From NCBI GenBank assembly GCA_033980235.1, contig CM067068.1, positions 140,001-204,000 of the forward strand: a stretch of 64,000 nucleotides of DNA, written 5' to 3'. The notes under the pieces are model-generated. The model saw only the letters and a program-made list of their open reading frames with translations, searched no databases and was not told where the DNA came from. Within the stretch, counting starts at the first letter, position 1. Each line of letters begins with the position of its first letter. Shown piece after piece: positions 58,798 through 64,000 of the stretch. This DNA comes from Diadema setosum (lineage: Eukaryota > Echinodermata > Echinoidea > Diadematoida > Diadematidae). The position numbers and the translations under genes were made by a program.

Positions 58798-60541
58798 CAG
58801 TGGCGTATCTAGGGGGGGGGGGGGGGGGGCAAGGGGGACGCGTGCCCCGGGCGCCACTGGGGGCGCAAAAAAACGGGGAAAAAACGAAGAAGAAGAAAAA
58901 AAAAGAAAAAAAAATCGAAGAAAAATAAGAAAAAAAAAAAAGAAGAAGGAAAAAAAAAAAACTCGCCCGGAAGGGGGGAGGGAGAATGGTGGGGGGGAGG
59001 GGGCAGAAAACCAAATCAAACAAGATAAAAACAAAACATGATGATGACGTGGACAAAATGACAATGTTTATTGTGTTCACACAAAAATTCCATGTTCTGT
59101 GAGCTGAAATACAAAGATTTTCGGCTCGCTCGCTGCGCTCGTTCGCCAAAATTTATTAAGAACAAAACGTGATGATGACAAAATGACAGTGTCTATTGTG
59201 TTCACACATGTTATTTTATATTTAGCAGGCAAAATGTTACACGGAGCAGCGGCTGCAATTTCTTTCGTTCTGAAGCGATCGCCAATTAGATCAAAAGTAT
59301 GATAGGCGCCAACGGTTTCGAACATATAGGGGGGGGGGGGGGGTGTGCGCAAAAAATCCCGAATCAAACAAGATAATAACAAAACGTAATGATGACGCGG
59401 AAATATAAAAATTTCGGCTCACTCGCTCGTACTAATTTAGAGTATTTTTTTCAAGTCCTCAGTTTGTTGGTATAAATCGTTATCTATAAGGCCGTCACTA
59501 TATCTTGATTAGAATTGTAAGATTTGATAAGCAAAATGACAAGAGTTTCATGATTTGTCAGCTGAAATACAAAAATTTTCGGCTCGCTCGCTGCGCTCGC
59601 TCGCCAAAATTTGTATAAAAAAAGAGAAGAAGATAAGAAAAAAACGTGACGATGACGCGGACAAAATGATAATGTCTATTGTGTTCACTCATGTCATTTT
59701 ATATTTAGCAGGGAAAATGTTACACGGAGCAGCGACTGCAATTTCATTCGTTCTGAAGCGATCGCCGATTGGATCAAAAGAGGACGCCAACGGTTTCGAA
59801 CATACGGGGGAGGGGGCGCAAAAAAAAATCAAAAAAGATAAGAAAAAAACTTAATGATGACGCAGAAATATACATATTTCGGCTCACTCGCTCGTACTAA
59901 TTTAGAGTATTTTTTCAAGTCCTCAGTTTGTTGGTATAAATCGTTATCTATAAGGTCGTCACTATAATTGTGAGATTTAATAAGCAAAAAATGACAAGAA
60001 TTCCATGTTTTGTAAGCTGAAATACAAAAATTTTCGGCTCGCTCGCTGCGCTCGCTCGCCAAAATTTATATAAAAAAGGTAAGAACAATACGTGATGATG
60101 ACGACGACATATACAAATTTCAGCTCACTCGCGCGCAATAAAGTAGAGTGTTTTTTAAAGTCTTCAGTTTTTTGGTATAAATCGTTATGTAATAGGCCTG
60201 TAATTTGCCTTCCTTATAGCTATAGGCCTGTAATAGGCCGTCACTATATCTTGATTAGAATTTTCAGATTTGGTAAGCAAAAAATGACAAGAATTCCATG
60301 TTTTGTAAGCTGAAATACAAAAATTTTCGGCTCGCTCGCTGCGCTCGCTCGCCAAAATCTATCAAAATTCATTACATTTAAATCACCCTCAAGAGATCCC
60401 TTTTAAGTGCTTGAAAAAGCATCATGTGGACTTTGTTTAAAGTCCCTACCGGGATGGGGTTGGGGTTGAACACTTTTTCAGAAATTAGGGGCACAATTTT
60501 CGTGCTTGCCCCGGGCGCCGTTTTCCCTAGATACGCCACTG
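58798..60541. mobile_element. hAT-like non-autonomous element, 8-bp target duplication
   Basis: The ends CAGTGGCGTATCTAGG and CCTAGATACGCCACTG are perfect 16-base inverted repeats. TCCAGTGG is repeated directly outside (58790-58797, 60542-60549). Both ends are followed by GCCCCGGGCGCC-like sequence. The interior is a tandem repeat (59037-60370) and A/G-rich sequence with no transposase. Confidence 0.88.
59037..60370 (+). repeat. Tandem repeat of ~450-bp units inside the hAT-like element
   Basis: TTTTCGGCTCGCTCGCTGCG then CTCGYTCGCCAAAAT recurs near 59118, 59576, 60031 and 60326. Between copies lie AGCAGCGRCTGCAATTTC, TTTCGGCTCACTCGCTCGTA and TCAGTTTGTTGGTATAAATC. The last unit is shortened. 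Confidence 0.85.
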
Positions 60542-60549
60542 TCCAGTGG

Positions 60550-61893
60550 TGACCGAGTATGCTGTAAATCGGTCGGACGCCGCCCTGAGTTGTGACCATA
60601 GCTATAAGGAAGGCAAATTACAGGCCTATACATGTAGTCATCATCGAAGGGGAGGGTTCAGAATGGGAGGAGAAAGGTGAAACAGAAAGGTGAAGGAGTG
60701 ATCAGAAGTTGAAGGTTGGAAACTCATGGAGATAAGAGAGAGACGTAAAATTGATATGAATTCCGACAGATGTTTCACGAAACAAAGGGACCGTTTTGAT
60801 TTCGAGATCATTTCGTGGTCTCAAAACTAACACAAAATCCCTTTGAAAATAAGGATGAAATCCAAGAAATTTAGTGATAGACCTTTTCAACAAAAAAAAA
60901 TGTACGTGACACCCGAGGATTGCGATACGCCGAGAACTGCGATACCCGAGAATTTCGTTGGGCGCGCAGTCGGGATTATCGCGATCAGAAAATTTGCGCC
61001 CTCTCTTGGTCGCACCAAGGAAAAGGGGACGGAGCCCAGACTCTAGACTACCACTTTGTGCGCTTCATTCGTTTGCTCAGCCGGCGGCGGCGCGGCTGCT
61101 GCGATGACGATCCTGTGAATTATGTTGTGTGGTTTACGGCACCACCCTCACCCTACGTGCACCTGTGTGTGGCCATTGCAAGAAAGTGAGTAGGCTAGGG
61201 TCTATGAACGATGAAGTGTTATCATATTCTGTTATTCTGCTGTGAATGAACAATCATTTCAAGTTTCAACCATGTCATTATCACTCATTGTATTACCAAG
61301 TACGAGGAGGTCTGGTGGTATGGTAACTTCATTCAAGCTCCATAGTCCCACCTATTGAAATTCAATTCAAGTAGAACTAGAATCTAGTAGTAGGCCTAGT
61401 ACTAACTAGCTGTATTAAACACTAACATTACTCATTAGGCCCCTAACTTGTTACTGCAGATTTTGGCAGTGACACTGCACTGTATGGTTGGACCTTAACT
61501 TATAGGCATACTCGTGAAATAGGTCCCACCACTGCGTGTCCGTACTGTACTAGGCCTAGGCCTAAAATTTTTTAGAGCTCTAAGTTAGATCTGTTAGACC
61601 TAGTTTTATCTAGAACCAATGCAATGTTTACGTCGACGGTCGGCCCACCTGTTCGTGAATTCAGCCCCACCGTGCGTGGCGTTCATCGCATCGATAGATA
61701 AGCACGGCGGCGCGGTGGGGCTTTCTTCCACATACACTGGTATAGGGCCTACCCGTGTTAATAGGGACTTTTCGATTTGCACGTTGAGCCAGGCGTCACC
61801 CTGTTATGACGTAGTTTTTACGTACTGCGCATGCGCGAGTGTCGACCCTCGGTTCATCGCACAAATTTCGAACGCGTTAACCCCGGTTATCAC
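60550..61893. other. Intergenic sequence without recognised genes
   Basis: A CpG-rich block near 60920-61120 could be an exon or promoter, and GAAAGTGAGTAGG at about 61183 resembles a splice donor. No frame here matches a known product. TAGGCCTAGGCCTA repeats lie near 61551. Confidence 0.35.
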
Positions 61894-62410
61894 TAGCCTT
61901 TTGTCAAGGCCCTCTCGCTGTATGGTGAAAAGAGCCCAGCTGAGTGGGGTTGCGCGAGGGCCTTTTGAGATCTGCTTCGCATCCTTTTGTTAGCCCTTTG
62001 AATTACCGACTTTTGCTCCCCGATTTCGGGAGCAAAAGTCAGGGTCCAATCAGCGTGTCTGTCTGCTCGAACCCGATTTGAATAGAGCGAATGCACGCCG
62101 CTGCCGCAGACCTCGCAGAACTCTACACACTCTCACAGAACTCACACACAGAGTGTGTAGAGTTCCGTTACTGCAGACCTCCTCGGGTGGTCAGTGATGC
62201 ATGCGAACAGGCATGACCATCGAGGCTGAGGATGCGGGGAGCGCGCCATTCCATTGGTTGACAGGAAGCCATTAAAATGAGTATTCAGAAGGGTTCACGT
62301 GTCATGAGTAATAATGTGTGCAGCAGATCTCAAAAGGCCCTCGCGCTGGCGCGCTCGGCTGGGCTCGCTTCGCTCGCCCATTACAGCGAGAGGGCCTTGA
62401 CAAAAGGCTA
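61894..62410. mobile_element. MULE-like foldback with 9-bp target duplication
   Basis: Left TAGCCTTTTGTCAAGGCCCT and right AGGGCCTTGACAAAAGGCTA are perfect 20-base inverted ends, and the arms continue via CTCGCTGTA and GCGAGGGCCTTTTGAGATCT. GGTTATCAC lies directly outside both ends (61885-61893 and 62411-62419). Long inverted repeats with a 9-bp duplication fit the Mutator (MULE) superfamily. Two more hairpins lie inside: GACTTTTGCTCCC/GGGAGCAAAAGTC near 62010 and GAACTCTACACACTCT/AGAGTGTGTAGAGTTC near 62118. Confidence 0.85.
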
Positions 62411-62419
62411 GGTTATCAC

Positions 62420-64000
62420 CGTCCACCCAAATCGGTTGCGCCGCGCTCAACCCACCTTGCTATGACGTCACACTTCTCTCGGGTATCGTGCGAAAGAGCG
62501 CGATGACTCTCGGGAAATCCGTGCTCAGTTCACCTGTTTTCCTTTTTCTTTCAAGAGAATATTTATATTCTAATTACATGAAAGCTTATGATCTTGATAC
62601 GTCACAGCAGCAGGGCTGACATACAAACTACAGCCTCTGGTACCTACTTTATTTGCCCGTTTTCACTGTTTCGCACTTTGCAACTGCCTACCGTAGTCCC
62701 ACACATGCATTTACATGTAACGCTTTACGCAAACAGATCTTGGTGTTTTTTGGCCTTGCTAGTGCAGCAGTGCATTTGCCTAGAAGTCTTACCATGCATC
62801 ATGTTTTAAAATCCACATAATTCCTCCCAGGATACGCATCTAGTCAAAGACAAAGTAAATATTACAAGTACAGAAACGAGTCACAAATTCCGCATACTAG
62901 TACATGCACGCAAGGCACAGGTTGCCTCCTGCACACGCCACGAGACGTGACGCCGCCGGCGCCCGCAATCGAAATGTGTTTTAGCAGCGGGTCAACGTAC
63001 AGACGTGACGCCTTGACGTACGATTGCACTCGGCGGCACGTCCTTCTCGTTCACCCAATCGAAAACTCCCTAATACTCGTGGATGCGGCCCCACCAAATG
63101 GCGTTTACACGAGATTGGTGGGGCCGATTTCCACAGCATAGCATATTTCGTCCTCCCTTTCTCCCGTTTTTTTTCTTTGAGACTTTGGTCTTCAACTTTT
63201 TATTCCTGGAAATGTCCCTTGACTAATTTAACGGCCAATTTAACCATAAATACAACCCTAACTAACCCTAAACCCTAACCTAACCTTGCCTTGCTTGCTA
63301 ACACACGGGTGCACGCGCACTGCGGTGGGGCCTATTTCACGATTTTGCCAATTCAGAATGGCAGTTGTGCACTTTACGGCCTTACCTATTATCGGTAAAT
63401 TACCTCATTCGCCGTACGCCAAGTTACGTAACAAGTACAACTACAAAGGTGACATCCCATGATATGAACCACCTCAAAATGAGCAGGGCAGCTGGCGCGA
63501 TGGCGAGCTTCTCCTGCGCTTGGAACGCCGTTTGACAAGTGATAAGGTCACTAAAAGCCCGCGTCACTCACTGCGCTTTATGATCTGCATGCAGAGCGGT
63601 CACGTCGAATACTGATACTGTGTGATCGCGATTTCGCGTGCCTTCTTTTGCTCTCCACTGCAGGATTATCAAGATTATTTTGTATACAATGTTGCATTGC
63701 AGAAAATTGCCATGATCATGGCGCAAAGTGTGAGAAAGTTGGCATTAGTCTGCGATACTATAGAATCCATTTTTGAATTATTTTTATCTTCAGCCATCAT
63801 CCATCTCAATCCAACCCCAGCACAAATTGCGCAAACCAACCACCCAGGCGAGGCTTGCGTTTAGTGTGCGTGTCCATGTAGTGGCTGCCCGTAAATCGGT
63901 AGCTATACACACTTCGCACAGCCTCTGGTTGGGCTTGTTAAACAGTAACTGTGTAGACAAAATAAACACTTACAGACTAACGAATTGGAATAAGATTTGT
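62420..64000. other. Right-edge sequence without recognised genes
   Basis: Contains the palindrome CGGCCCCACCAA ... TTGGTGGGGCCG (63086-63126) and the telomere-like run at 63249. Frames of up to 84 codons show no recognisable product. Confidence 0.4.
63249..63286. repeat. Short degenerate telomere-like repeat (CCCTAA)
   Basis: AACCCTAACTAACCCTAAAC and CCTAACCTAACC: about five imperfect CCCTAA/CCTAA units. The animal telomere repeat is TTAGGG, but this is short and broken. Confidence 0.4.

Noticed and set aside
58637..59149. 170-codon frame rich in Phe, Ser and Pro.
   Set aside because: It reads the complement of A/G-rich and G-run low-complexity sequence inside the hAT-like element.
61120..61200. 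Possible first exon with a GTGAGT donor.
   Set aside because: No open frame of meaningful length or family similarity runs into the donor; kept only as a remark.
63249..63286. Interstitial telomere or chromosome end.
   Set aside because: Only about five imperfect CCCTAA-like units surrounded by non-subtelomeric sequence.

Overview
The window is animal nuclear DNA from a repeat-rich invertebrate genome. The evidence is one long gene with small GT-AG-bounded exons in kilobase introns, no operons or bacterial-type coding density, and many animal-type transposons. The repeat types (pearl/HINE-like elements, AGGTCA minisatellites, GCTCGCTC satellites, TTAA foldbacks) fit a marine invertebrate, possibly an echinoderm such as a sea urchin. 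The species cannot be fixed from this sequence alone.

The only host gene I can support is on the minus strand. It is the 5' two-thirds of a WD-repeat protein that I recognise as WDR17. Fifteen coding exons were placed by hand between 46045 (ATG) and 7008. Every one has an AG acceptor and a GT donor (the first starts at the ATG), and all intron phases agree across the chain, giving 2549 coding bases, or 849 codons plus two bases. The remaining C-terminal exons must lie left of the window. Intron 1 is about 10 kb.

Everything else is repeat or featureless DNA. From left to right: a palindromic TTAA element (1-542); a tandem satellite with about 165-bp monomers and a higher-order period near 840 bp (2060-5310); introns filled with two families of minisatellite-bearing elements (A: 5723, 8385, 25547; B: 13180, 17152, 26969, 29069); several foldback or MITE elements (8178, 11750, 13717, 14958, 18123 with a nested element at 18699, 21588); a 20-bp minisatellite (24284-24710); a tRNA-derived SINE (31540-31780); and a LINE tail (34510-34930). 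Intron 1 holds a family D element (39462), a LINE tail split by a family C element (40350-41955), and a terminal-inverted-repeat element with a nested MITE (42068-43957). It also holds a Harbinger-like element (43987) and another LINE tail carrying a SINE (44780-45790).

Upstream of WDR17 there is a second, nearly identical copy of the TTAA palindrome (47014-47579), then a foldback with hAT-like ends (48118) and a broken RNase H-bearing LINE on the minus strand (50567-52733). These are followed by a LINE tail with a CATTGT tandem end (54660-55535), two hAT-like insertions with 8-bp target duplications (55765-58356 and 58798-60541), and a MULE-like foldback with a 9-bp duplication (61894-62410).

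The most notable pattern is that families A, B, C and D share no obvious sequence but share one architecture. Each has a small 5' hairpin, a 5' subterminal motif, an internal minisatellite or diverged block, a microsatellite, and a 3' terminal hairpin whose outer arm repeats the 5' motif. This matches the design described for bivalve 'pearl' elements and Helentron-associated elements. The family C copy has visibly inserted into a LINE reading frame between A and T without target duplication.
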